Assembly: GCA_963813525.1 (NCBI GenBank)
Contig: CAWEZI010000005.1
Location: 2,108,001 to 2,172,000 of the forward strand
DNA: 64,000 nucleotides
Direction of reading: 5' to 3'
Origin: Bog-756 sp963813525
Lineage (GTDB): Bacteria; Actinomycetota; Acidimicrobiia; Acidimicrobiales; RAAP-2
Under the pieces are notes generated by a model. It was not told where the DNA came from and did not search any database. It saw only the letters and a list, made by a program, of their open reading frames with translations. This document shows, piece by piece, positions 19,253-27,836 of the stretch. How positions within the stretch are numbered: the stretch's first letter is position 1; every line of letters starts with the position of its first letter. Both the position numbers and the translations under genes were made by a program.

Positions 19253-20401
19253 TCAGGCGGCGCTGGGTGGCGGCGGCCGCTCGTTGCGCTGGCGGTTGTG
19301 CGGGCCGCAGAGGATCCGGCCGTTCTCCTGGGTGGTGAGACCACCTTGGGCGTAGGGAACGATGTGGTCGACCTCGAGGTCGTGACGGGAGCCGTCGCAG
19401 TAGGGGTGGGTGCAGCCCCTGTCCCTTATCTCGATGGCCCGGCGGGTGGCCCCCATGAAGAGGCGGGACTTCATCCCCACCTCCACCCGGCCCGGCGGGG
19501 TGAAGACGGCCCGCTCGACGATGGCCTCGTCCAGCCAGGGTACGAGGGAACCAGGGGTGATCACCTGGCGGCGGGACAGCTCGCACACCCGGCCGGCCAG
19601 TGTCGGGTAGTCGACCAGCACGGTGAAAAGGGGAAGCGGGCGGCGTCCCCCGGCCGGGGCCGTCTTCGACCGGGTGGCCATCTCGACCAGGGCGTCAGCC
19701 CGGCGCTGGCTGGAGGTGCGGGGAAGGTCGAGCGGGGTGGGATCGCGTCCGAGGGTCTCTTTGGCCGCGGCCCAGTCGGCCTCGAACAGTGCGTGCTCGA
19801 TGCGGGTGAGCTCGTCGGCGACGATGGCCCCCGAGATGGGGTCGAGGGTTATCTTGCCCAGCCACGTCCCCTGGAAGCTCTCGGCCAGGTAGACGTCCCT
19901 CCGGTTCCGGCATTCCTCCGCTGTGGCCTCGGTGCCGTCGGGGTCGGCCAGCTGCTCCCAGTAGGCCAGGGCCCGGGTGAAGGGCTCGAAGCGCAAGGTG
20001 CGGGCCTGGTCGCAGAGGAGGGCCTGGTCACGACAGAGGGCCTCCTCGGTGGCCGCTGTGCGCACCGAGAGGACGGCGTCCAGGTGGTGGGCGGTGATCT
20101 CCCCTCGGGCCCAGGCCGAAGCGAACAGGGGGAGGCCACAAAGACCCCGGCCCCGACGCACCTCCTTGCGGGCCTGGGTCCGGGGCAGCCGGCACTCGGC
20201 CGCCAGCCAGGACTGGCCGGTCAGCGCCCCGTCGGCCGTCCAGTCCCCCGAGGCCTCGAAAGAGGCGGTGGCCGCCGTGGTGAAGGACTCCAGCTGGGCC
20301 AGGCAGCGGTGCAGTTCCTTGATCGAGGGGCCGTCGGCCACAGCGGCCGGATCGGAACCCACCAGGTCATCGATGGCTTCGCTCAGGACACAAAGATCCA
20401 T
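19253..20401 (-). CDS. DUF222/HNH endonuclease (13E12-repeat family)
   Basis: A 382-residue protein with an N-terminal DUF222 helical region (residues about 1-290) and a C-terminal HNH nuclease module. The latter shows CTHPYC, HDLEVDHIVPYAQGG and CGPHNRQR, giving the His-Asn-His fold with a Cys zinc knuckle. These genes occur in many copies in actinobacterial genomes, and the mycobacterial REP13E12 family is partly mobile. Function in the cell is unknown. No repeat or element end was found around it. No clear Shine-Dalgarno precedes the ATG. Confidence 0.88.
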   Translation of the reverse strand: MDLCVLSEAIDDLVGSDPAAVADGPSIKELHRCLAQLESFTTAATASFEASGDWTADGALTGQSWLAAECRLPRTQARKEVRRGRGLCGLPLFASAWARGEITAHHLDAVLSVRTAATEEALCRDQALLCDQARTLRFEPFTRALAYWEQLADPDGTEATAEECRNRRDVYLAESFQGTWLGKITLDPISGAIVADELTRIEHALFEADWAAAKETLGRDPTPLDLPRTSSQRRADALVEMATRSKTAPAGGRRPLPLFTVLVDYPTLAGRVCELSRRQVITPGSLVPWLDEAIVERAVFTPPGRVEVGMKSRLFMGATRRAIEIRDRGCTHPYCDGSRHDLEVDHIVPYAQGGLTTQENGRILCGPHNRQRNERPPPPSAA

Positions 20402-20512
20402 GCCCAGAGTCCATCACCGGGGTGTGACAGCGGAGCGTCTCCGGGGGACCAGCGGAAACGGTGGAAAGCGGGGCTCAGCCCCAGCGGCTCAGCCCCAGCT
20501 ATGACAGGGCGC

Positions 20513-21715
20513 TCAGGCGGCGTCCAGCTTCATCATCTCGGTCAGGTTGCCGCCCATGATCTTGGCCACGTCGTCGTGCTCCAGGCCGGTGAGCTCATCG
20601 ACGAAGGTGAGCGGGTCGGCCAAGCCTTCAGGGTGGGGGAAATCGGAGCCGAAGAGCACCCGGTCGGCACCGAGCAACTCCACCAGACCGATCGGATCCT
20701 CCTCGTGGAAGGGGTGGACGTAGATGTTGCGCTTGAACACGGCCACAGGGTCCTCGTCGAAGCTGTGCGGGGCTGTGGTGTAGGCCTGCTCCATGTCGCG
20801 CAGCAGTTGACGGACCCAGTTGCTGCCATTCTCGACCGGCGCGAACCGGATGTCGGGGAAGCGCGAGCACAGTCCGTGCCCGATGAGGGATGCCACCGTG
20901 TCGGTAATGGCCCGTCCCCCGTGACCGATGATGGACACGAAGCCCGAACCTCCCTTGAAGGGTGTCATCTCGCTGGTGATCCCCTCCCACTCGTTGAGGT
21001 ACCTCTGGTAGCCGCTGTCGGAGGCGTGCATGCCGACCGGGATGCCCGCCTCGTCCACCATCCGCCAGAAGGGGTCGAACTCGGGAAGCGCCGGCGAGCG
21101 GGGTCCCATGAATCCGTAGACCGGCGCCGGACGGATGAGAACGATCCGGGCCCCCCGGTCGAGGACCCACTCCAACTCCTTCATGGCTTCCTCCACGATG
21201 CCCATGTGGATGACCGGGGTGGGAAAGATGCGGTTCTCGTAGTTGAACGTCCAGTGCTCGAGCATCCACTGGTTGAGGGCGTGGACCACGGCGTGGGTGG
21301 CCGGCGGGTCGCCACGCAACCGCTCCTCCAGCAGACTGGCCAACGTAGGCCACATGAGGGCGCGGTCGAGACCGAGCTCGTCCATCAGTTTGAGCCGGGG
21401 CTCGGGCTCGCGGAAGGCGGGGAGGGCCTCGATGCCCTTGCCCAGGATCTCGCGACGCGACTTGCCCTCGGGGTTGCCGTGCTTGAAGTACTCCTCCTGA
21501 GCTCCGGGCGCGGCCACCCTTTCGAAGGTCGGATTGGGGATGTACTCACTGATCTGGCCTTTGACGGCGATTTTCGTGCGCCCGTTTACTTCGACGTACT
21601 GGATGAGTCCGGCGTACTCGGGCGGCAGGAACTTGGTGAAGGCGTCTGTCGTCTCGTACATGTGATTGTCGGCATCGAATACCGGGTAGTCCAGCGATCG
21701 TGTGGCCACGGCCAT
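20513..21715 (-). CDS. Amidohydrolase-2 family metal-dependent hydrolase
   Basis: A 400-residue TIM-barrel hydrolase/decarboxylase of the amidohydrolase-related family (ACMSD/gamma-resorcylate decarboxylase type). The N-terminal metal site is FDADNHMYE, a variant of the DxH strand. GIPVGMHASDSG gives a further His and LFGSDFPHPEG carries the C-terminal Asp. Such genes accompany acyl-CoA catabolic clusters in actinobacteria, where their exact reaction is often unknown. ATG 21715 has AAGGAG just ahead. It is divergent from the ferredoxin gene. A 15-bp repeat (two copies, about 20,472-20,501) lies just beyond its stop. Confidence 0.82.
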   Translation of the reverse strand: MAVATRSLDYPVFDADNHMYETTDAFTKFLPPEYAGLIQYVEVNGRTKIAVKGQISEYIPNPTFERVAAPGAQEEYFKHGNPEGKSRREILGKGIEALPAFREPEPRLKLMDELGLDRALMWPTLASLLEERLRGDPPATHAVVHALNQWMLEHWTFNYENRIFPTPVIHMGIVEEAMKELEWVLDRGARIVLIRPAPVYGFMGPRSPALPEFDPFWRMVDEAGIPVGMHASDSGYQRYLNEWEGITSEMTPFKGGSGFVSIIGHGGRAITDTVASLIGHGLCSRFPDIRFAPVENGSNWVRQLLRDMEQAYTTAPHSFDEDPVAVFKRNIYVHPFHEEDPIGLVELLGADRVLFGSDFPHPEGLADPLTFVDELTGLEHDDVAKIMGGNLTEMMKLDAA

Positions 21716-21791
21716 GCTCCTTTTGTCTCAGCCCGCCCCTCTGGCCACAACGCTAACAGCCCCGGTTGCCGAGCGGAAATGGCGTTTGCAC

Positions 21792-21797
21792 TACCAT
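21792..21797 (+). promoter_or_regulatory. TACCAT -10 box 6 nt before the ferredoxin start (leaderless)
   Basis: TACCAT fits the actinobacterial TANNNT -10 pattern and ends 6 nt before GTG 21804, so transcription should start at or near the start codon. No Shine-Dalgarno is present and no -35 box is clear. Confidence 0.4.
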
Positions 21798-21803
21798 CGC
21801 TCC

Positions 21804-21995
21804 GTGCGAGTGACCGTCGATTGGGACCGCTGCGAGTCCAATGCACAATGCGTGGCCGCGGCCCCCGATGTCTTCCGGGTGGACGACGACGATGTCCTCC
21901 ACGTGCTGCAGGAGGAACCGGGCGAGGAGCTGCGCACCCAGGTGGAGGCGGCTGTCCGGGCCTGTCCGATGATCGCCCTGAGCATCTCTGACTAG
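21804..21995 (+). CDS. 3Fe-4S ferredoxin
   Basis: A 63-residue ferredoxin. Cysteines are arranged as CESNAQC (C9, C15) and a distal ACP, with Ala/Asn where a fourth ligand would be. This is the pattern of 3Fe-4S ferredoxins that feed actinobacterial P450s. GTG 21804 begins right at MRVTVDWDRC. It lies about 5 kb from the P450 and 87 bp before a FadD gene, so it could serve either that P450 or another oxygenase. Confidence 0.88.
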   Translation: MRVTVDWDRCESNAQCVAAAPDVFRVDDDDVLHVLQEEPGEELRTQVEAAVRACPMIALSISD

Positions 21996-22082
21996 TGGTG
22001 CCATCTGTGGCTGGCCGGCGCAGGAGGCCGGTCGACCCGGGCCTGGACGTCGGACAGCTCCAGGGGTGGTAAGGATGACGGC

Positions 22083-23597
22083 GTGACCACAGACTTGGTG
22101 GCAGAGGAGGGCATCCCCTACGGAACCCGGCTCGGACAGATGGCCGAAGCCGGGGGGGACGCAACGGCGGTGGTCTTCGTGGCCGAGGACGGTGACGAGC
22201 AGGCGATCACCTGGCAGGAGCTCGAACGACGTTCCAACCAGATGGCCCACGTCCTGGCTGACCAGGGGCTGGGGGTGGGCGACCGGTTGGCGGTCTGCCT
22301 CCGGAACTCCCCCGAGCACCTCTACACATCGTTTGCCGGTTGGAAGGTGGGGGCCACTGTTGTGCCCATGCGCTGGGACCTTCCGACGTGGGAGAGCGAT
22401 CGCCTGCTGGACGTCTTGAACCCGGCGGTGACGGTGGGTGCCGAACAGCTCTCCCTGGTTCATGACAGCCGGACAGCGCCCGACAGCGCCCTTGCGCCGG
22501 TGACCGCCCCTCAGGCCTGGGGAGTGTGCAGCTCCGGCTCGACCGGCACCCCCAAGGTCATCGTGCAGAAGGGCCCGGCGCTCTATGTGCCCTCGATCAG
22601 CTTCACCTCCTCGGTTGTGGCGTCCTACGGACCGATGGAGAAACCCCAGATGGTCCTGTGCCCGGCGCCGCTCTACCACACCAACGGTTTCACGGCTTTC
22701 CGAAATCTGCTCGGAGGCGACGCTGTCGTCCTCATGGAACGATTCAACGCCGCCGTTGCCCTCGACCTCATCGAACGCCACCCCATCACCGGATTCATCG
22801 CCGCCACGCCCATGCTCCAGCGCCTGGCGCAGGTACCCGGCATCGAGGCGCGTGACCTGTCCGGCTTGAGCTGGGTCCAACAGGGTGCCTCCCCTCTTCC
22901 TCTGTGGCTGGGCCACTTCTGGATCGAGAAGGTCGGACCCGAGCACTTCTACATGTCCTACGGGGCGTCCGAAATGATCGGCATCGTGGTCTGCAGGGGC
23001 GACGAGTGGCTCGACCACCCGGGGACGCTGGGCCGTCCCATGGGCGAGACCGAGATGCGTGTGCTCGGACCAGACGGCGAGCAACTGCCCCCCGGCGAGA
23101 TCGGTGGCATCTTCCTGCGCCAGCCCACCGGACCGCTGGCCGACTACGTGGGCCGTGACGTGAAGCCGATGGACTCGACCATCGACGGTTTCAGCTCGGT
23201 CGGTGACCTCGGATGGGTCGACCAGGACGGTTATCTCTACATGGCCGACAGGCGGGTGGACATGATCGTGACCGGTGGGGTCAACGTCTTTCCGGCTGAG
23301 GTCGAAGCGGCGTTGAGCGAGCATCCGGGCATCGCCGATGTGGTCGTCATCGGGCTCACCGACCCCGAGTGGGGACGACGGGTGCACGCCATCGTGCAGG
23401 CCGAGGACCCCTCTCTGGGAGCCGACGGGGTGATCAGCTTCGCCAAGGACCGTCTGGCTCCCTACAAGGTTCCCAAATCGGTCGAATTCGTCGACACCAT
23501 CCCCCGGAGCGAAGCGATGAAGTTCAACCGGGCGGCGCTGGTGGCCGAACGCCAGGGACCCGGCGTCGACGAACCGGCGGCCGACGGCGGAGGATGA
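22083..23597 (+). CDS. Acyl-CoA synthetase (FadD-type, AMP-forming)
   Basis: A 504-residue ANL-superfamily ligase that activates a carboxylic acid through an acyl-adenylate to a CoA thioester. The P-loop reads CSSGSTGTPKVIV (about residue 148), the A5 motif YMSYGASEMIG, the hinge region MADRRVDMIVTGGVNVFPAE, and the C-terminal Lys region IPRSEAMKFNRAALV. GTG 22083 has AAGGA 8 nt ahead. Specificity is not predictable. It precedes a crotonase gene, consistent with a side-chain oxidation module. Confidence 0.88.
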   Translation: MTTDLVAEEGIPYGTRLGQMAEAGGDATAVVFVAEDGDEQAITWQELERRSNQMAHVLADQGLGVGDRLAVCLRNSPEHLYTSFAGWKVGATVVPMRWDLPTWESDRLLDVLNPAVTVGAEQLSLVHDSRTAPDSALAPVTAPQAWGVCSSGSTGTPKVIVQKGPALYVPSISFTSSVVASYGPMEKPQMVLCPAPLYHTNGFTAFRNLLGGDAVVLMERFNAAVALDLIERHPITGFIAATPMLQRLAQVPGIEARDLSGLSWVQQGASPLPLWLGHFWIEKVGPEHFYMSYGASEMIGIVVCRGDEWLDHPGTLGRPMGETEMRVLGPDGEQLPPGEIGGIFLRQPTGPLADYVGRDVKPMDSTIDGFSSVGDLGWVDQDGYLYMADRRVDMIVTGGVNVFPAEVEAALSEHPGIADVVVIGLTDPEWGRRVHAIVQAEDPSLGADGVISFAKDRLAPYKVPKSVEFVDTIPRSEAMKFNRAALVAERQGPGVDEPAADGGG

Positions 23598-23738
23598 GAT
23601 CCTGGCCCGCTGGTCGGGAGGTATAGCGTGGCCCGGCTTTGCTGCAGGCCGACGAACAGCCCTGCGAGGCGAACTCCGCGAACGACGCGAACACCACGAA
23701 CAGCAGAGAACGGCGACTGGAAGAGGAGGGGTTGAGAC

Positions 23739-24656
23739 ATGCCCGACGGGAAGTACATCAGTTACGAAGAGTTGGACGAGGGAAAGATCGTCCGCATCCT
23801 GCTCAATCGGCCGGAGACCCGCAACGCCCAGAACCGGGGACTGCTGGTGGAGCTGGATGAGGCCTTCCACCGAGCCGAAGAGGACGACAACGTCCGTGTC
23901 GTGATCCTCGGGGGCGTCGGCCCCCTGTTCTCCTCGGGCCACGACATGGGGTCGAAGGAGGCCCGGGCCGAGCATGCGCCCGGTCCCGATCAGCACCACT
24001 CGGCCACCGTCAACGGCGCCACCCGCAAAGGGGCCGAAGCGCGGATGCTGCAGGAGTGGCACTACTACTTCACCAATACCCTGCGGTGGCGCAACCTGCG
24101 CAAGATAACCGTGGCCCAGGTGCAAGGAACGGTCTACGCCGCCGGGCTCATGCTCATGTGGGCCTGCGACCTGATCGTGGGCGCTGACGATGTGCTCTTC
24201 GCCGACGTGGTCGGGACCCGCCTCGGGATGTGCGGGGTCGAGTACTTCGGGCACCCCTGGGAGTTCGGCCCCCGCCGGACCAAGGAGCTCATGCTGACCG
24301 GCGACGCCATCGACGTGCACGAGGCCCACCGGCTGGGGATGGTGTCCAAGGTGTTCCCTGCCGACGAGCTGTCCGAGCGCACGCTGGACTACGCCCGACG
24401 CATCGCCGAGCTGCCCACCATGACGGCGCTGCTGATCAAGGAGTCGGTCAACCAGACCGTGGACAACATGGGCTTCTACAACTCACTGCAAGCCTGCTTC
24501 ACGCTTCACCAGCTCAACCACTCGCACTGGGCGGAGATCCACGAGAGCGGGTACCCGGTGGCCCTGGAGGAGGACGGCATTCCCAGCTGGCGTGATGCAC
24601 CACCGGTGCGACTGGCTGTCGAAGACCAGGTGGAAGGGCCCGTCCCGGCGCGCTGA
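23739..24656 (+). CDS. Enoyl-CoA hydratase/isomerase family protein
   Basis: A 305-residue crotonase. NRPETRNAQNR, the oxyanion loop FSSGHDMGS and the second loop GTVYAAGLMLMWACD are clear. A MCGVEYFGHPWEFGPRRTKE segment is shared in form with the crotonase at 44,010, so the two are subfamily paralogues. GAGGAGGGG lies about 8 nt before ATG 23739. A 100-nt A-rich leader precedes it. It probably hydrates an enoyl-CoA made from the product of the neighbouring ligases. Confidence 0.86.
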   Translation: MPDGKYISYEELDEGKIVRILLNRPETRNAQNRGLLVELDEAFHRAEEDDNVRVVILGGVGPLFSSGHDMGSKEARAEHAPGPDQHHSATVNGATRKGAEARMLQEWHYYFTNTLRWRNLRKITVAQVQGTVYAAGLMLMWACDLIVGADDVLFADVVGTRLGMCGVEYFGHPWEFGPRRTKELMLTGDAIDVHEAHRLGMVSKVFPADELSERTLDYARRIAELPTMTALLIKESVNQTVDNMGFYNSLQACFTLHQLNHSHWAEIHESGYPVALEEDGIPSWRDAPPVRLAVEDQVEGPVPAR

Positions 24657-24681
24657 GCCGTCCGGTCGGGTCAATTCTTTC

Positions 24682-26226
24682 GTGAGGCTCCGTACCACCT
24701 ACCGTCAACCTGACGCGGGGCGCTACCGGGCCCCCGGCGGCGCCTGGCACGTGCCCACTCTCGACACGCTCTTGTCGTCGCCCCGCCCGGCCGAGGCGCT
24801 GGCCGTCGTCGACGGCGATGTAGAGATCAGTGCCGGCCGGCTCGACGCGTTGGTGGGTGTGGTGGCGGGAGGCCTGCAGGCTGTGGGCGTGCGGCGCGGC
24901 GACGTGGTCACCTGGCAGCTTCCGAACTGGTGGGAGGCACTGGTCCTGTTCCGGGCCTGCTGGCGGTGCGGGGCGGTGGCTGCCCCCATTCACCACCAGG
25001 TCGGTCCGGCCGAGGTTGCCCGCGTGCTGGAGGATCTCGATCCGGCGCTGGCGCTGAGCGCGGCCACGCTGCCTCTGGCCGGGCTGATCGATGCCGTCCG
25101 GGTACGGGACGGCGACGGGCGCTTTGACCACATGCTGAGCAGCCCGCCGGTCCGGACCAGTGGCGCACGGGGCTCCGACATGGCCGTCATCCTGTTCACC
25201 TCGGGCTCCACCGGCGCGCCCAAGGCCGTACTCCACACCCACAGGGGCCTGGCCTACAAGGCCCTGTCGATGACCCGGGCTCACGGCCTGAACGCCGGTG
25301 ACGTGGCCCTCATGCCCTCGCCCCTGGCTCACGTATCGGGACTGTTGAACACCATCCTGGTGCCCGGGACGGCCTCGATGACCGCGGTGATGATGGAGAA
25401 GTGGGACGCTGAGCGCGGTGTCGAGCTGGCCGGCGCCTACCGGGCCAGCTTCATGATCGGGCCGCCCACCTTGTTCGTGGGGATGATGGAAGTTCCCGAC
25501 TTCCGCTCCCGTGTGGCCCACCTGCGGGTGGTGTCGTGCGGGGCCATGGGGGTGACCCCCGAATTCATCGACACGGCGCGGGAGGCATTCGGGGCCACCG
25601 TCAAGCGCACCTACGGCTCGACCGAGGCGCCCACGGTGACCACCACCACCTGGCAGGAGAGCGCGGCACGCGGACGGGACACCGACGGACACTCGGTGGG
25701 CGACGCCGTCATTGCCGTGGTGGAGCCGGGAACCGTTCGTTCGCTCCCCGTCGGCCAGCGCGGCGAGGTGCTGGTTCGTGGACCCGAGCTGTTCGTCGGG
25801 TACGGCGAGGAGGAGCAGACCGCAGCGGCCGTGCGCCGGGGGTGGTTCGCCACCGGCGACCTCGGCACCCTCGACGAGGGGGGTTGGCTGACCATCGTCG
25901 GGAGGCTCAAGGAGCTGATTATCCGTGGGGGCGAGAACATCGCCTCGGCCGAGGTCGAGCGGGTCCTCGAGCGCCATCCCGATGTGCGCCAAGCGGTGGT
26001 GGTCGGTTGTCCCGACCGGCGGCTGGGGGAGCGGGTGGCAGCTTTCGTGGTCGGGAGCGAGCGGGTGGACGTGGACGAGTGTCGCCGGTGGTTCGCCTCC
26101 CAGGGAGTGGCGCGGTTCAAGACGCCCGAGTTGGTGGTGCACCTCGACGAGATCCCCCTCCTCGGCGTGGGCAAGCCCGACCGCCCCACTCTGCGGGCCC
26201 GGGCGGCGGCGCTGGCCGAGGCCTAG
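24682..26226 (+). CDS. Acyl-CoA synthetase / AMP-dependent ligase
   Basis: A 514-residue ANL ligase. The P-loop is LFTSGSTGAPKAVLHTH, A5 is RTYGSTEAPTV, the hinge is IVGRLKELIIRGGENIASAE, and the catalytic Lys is in LLGVGKPDR near the C-terminus. An upstream ATG in frame would overlap the preceding crotonase by 65 bp; I chose GTG 24682, 25 bp after its stop. It activates an unknown carboxylate in the same transcription direction as the ketosynthase/thiolase pair downstream. Confidence 0.85.
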   Translation: MRLRTTYRQPDAGRYRAPGGAWHVPTLDTLLSSPRPAEALAVVDGDVEISAGRLDALVGVVAGGLQAVGVRRGDVVTWQLPNWWEALVLFRACWRCGAVAAPIHHQVGPAEVARVLEDLDPALALSAATLPLAGLIDAVRVRDGDGRFDHMLSSPPVRTSGARGSDMAVILFTSGSTGAPKAVLHTHRGLAYKALSMTRAHGLNAGDVALMPSPLAHVSGLLNTILVPGTASMTAVMMEKWDAERGVELAGAYRASFMIGPPTLFVGMMEVPDFRSRVAHLRVVSCGAMGVTPEFIDTAREAFGATVKRTYGSTEAPTVTTTTWQESAARGRDTDGHSVGDAVIAVVEPGTVRSLPVGQRGEVLVRGPELFVGYGEEEQTAAAVRRGWFATGDLGTLDEGGWLTIVGRLKELIIRGGENIASAEVERVLERHPDVRQAVVVGCPDRRLGERVAAFVVGSERVDVDECRRWFASQGVARFKTPELVVHLDEIPLLGVGKPDRPTLRARAAALAEA

Positions 26227-26354
26227 CCGGCAACGGGGTCGCCATCCGGCGGCTGGACGGCCCAATCCTGCCTGGAAACGGGCCCAATGGGGGCCGGTAT
26301 CGGCGTAGATGGCAGAATCACCGGAACGCAGGGGCGACAGAAAGGAAAGGTGGC

Positions 26355-27836
26355 GTGGGATCGGGAATCGTTTCGTGGGGTGTGTACCTGCCGTACTGGC
26401 GGCTCGACCGCCGGCGCATAGGCGAGGCTTTCGGAGCCGGCGGCGGGCGCGGAACGCGGGCTGTCGCCTCCTACGACGAGGACACCACCTCGATGGGGGT
26501 GGAGGCCGGCCGGCGGGCTCTCACCGTTCCCGACGTCCCCGAGCCGGGCGCCCTCTATTTCTCCACCCCGGCCCCCGCCTACCTGGACAAGACCAACGCC
26601 ACCACTGTCCACGCCGGTCTCGGGCTGGCCTCGAGCGCCGGAGCCTTCGACCTCTGCGGTTCGGTGCGCTCGGGGTGGGCCACCCTCCAGCTGGCCGCCC
26701 TGGCCGGCTCCCAGGATCCCACCATGGCCGTGGTGGCCGACTTGCGCACCGGGCTTCCCGGCAGCCAGGACGAGACCCAGGGGGGGGACGGGGCGGTGGC
26801 CTTTGTCTTCGCCCCCACCGGCGGCGTGGCCGACCTGCTCGGCCGGGCCTCGGCCACCGACGAATTCCTCGACCGGTGGCGGATCCCCGGGGAGTCGGGC
26901 TCGCTCCTGTGGGAGGACCGCTTCGGTGAGGAGGTCTACGTGCCCCTGGCTCGGTCGGCCTTCGAGGGAGCTCTGGCCCGGGCCGGGCTGACGGCCGGTG
27001 ACGTCGACCACCTGATCGTGGTGGGGCTGCACGCCCGTGCCGTGGCTTCGGTCAAGAAGGCCCTGGGCGTGGCGGCCGACGCCCTGGTGCCCGACCAGAG
27101 CGGCAAGATCGGCAACCTGGGTGCCGCCCAGGGGGGACTGGCCCTGGCCGACGTCCTCGAGCGGGCCGCCCCCGGGCAGGTGGTGGCCCTGGTCGAAGTG
27201 GCCGATGGGGCTGACGCCGTGGTCCTGCGCACCACTGACGCGCTCCCGGGCGCCCAGGCGGCCCGGCGGGCGGCGGGCCTGGCTCCGGTGGCGGACCTGT
27301 TGGACGAAGGGCGCTCCGACCTGGCCTACCCGGTGTTCCTGTCGTGGCGGGGCATGGTCCACCGCGAACCTCCCCGCCGTCCCGATCCGGAACGGCCCGA
27401 CTCGCCGGCCATGCACCGGACCGAGGGGTGGAAGTTCGGGTTCAACGCCAGTCGGTGCCTGGTGTGCGGCTTCCGCCACCTGCCCCCCACCCGGGTCTGC
27501 CTGTCCTGCCAGTCGGTGGACAAGATGGAGGCGGAACGCATGGCTGACCTGCGGGGAACCGTGGCCACCTACACCATCGACCGGCTGGCTTTCAGCCTCT
27601 CGCCCCCTATGGTGGGAGCGGTGATCGATTTCGACGGCGGAGGCCGCTACCGGGGTGAGATGACCGACGTCGACCCCGACGCGGTGGCCGTCGGCACCCG
27701 GGTGGCCATGACCTTCCGCCGGCTGTACAGCGCCCAAGGTGTACACAATTACTTCTGGAAGGCTCGCCCGCTGACCGGGGACACCACCCACGGATCGGCC
27801 GGCACGAGCGACAGAGAAGGAGAACCGCAGTCATGA
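26355..27836 (+). CDS. HMG-CoA-synthase-like ketosynthase fused to a DUF35 zinc-ribbon/OB domain
   Basis: A 493-residue two-part protein. Residues 1-330 have the HMG-CoA synthase/KAS III thiolase fold, with a probable nucleophile C101 in FDLCGSVRSG and a GKIGNLGAAQGG segment. Residues about 360-480 are a DUF35 module with a Cys4 zinc knuckle (CLVCGF and CLSCQS) and a beta-rich OB part. DUF35 proteins assist thiolases and aldolases (for example ChsH2 with Ltp2 in steroid catabolism). The GTG start at 26355 has GAAAGG ahead. It overlaps the thiolase gene by ATGA, so the two products probably act as a complex. Reaction unknown: Claisen or retro-Claisen chemistry is likely. Confidence 0.78.
   Translation: MGSGIVSWGVYLPYWRLDRRRIGEAFGAGGGRGTRAVASYDEDTTSMGVEAGRRALTVPDVPEPGALYFSTPAPAYLDKTNATTVHAGLGLASSAGAFDLCGSVRSGWATLQLAALAGSQDPTMAVVADLRTGLPGSQDETQGGDGAVAFVFAPTGGVADLLGRASATDEFLDRWRIPGESGSLLWEDRFGEEVYVPLARSAFEGALARAGLTAGDVDHLIVVGLHARAVASVKKALGVAADALVPDQSGKIGNLGAAQGGLALADVLERAAPGQVVALVEVADGADAVVLRTTDALPGAQAARRAAGLAPVADLLDEGRSDLAYPVFLSWRGMVHREPPRRPDPERPDSPAMHRTEGWKFGFNASRCLVCGFRHLPPTRVCLSCQSVDKMEAERMADLRGTVATYTIDRLAFSLSPPMVGAVIDFDGGGRYRGEMTDVDPDAVAVGTRVAMTFRRLYSAQGVHNYFWKARPLTGDTTHGSAGTSDREGEPQS

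Noticed and set aside
19160..21991. A plus-strand open frame of over 900 codons
   Set aside because: It lies antisense to the DUF222/HNH and amidohydrolase genes, which have clear motifs. Its translation is Gly/Val/Leu/His-rich with no motif, as expected for a shadow frame in high-GC DNA.
21753..24329. A minus-strand open frame of over 850 codons
   Set aside because: It is antisense to the ferredoxin, FadD and crotonase genes and has no recognisable domain; another shadow frame.
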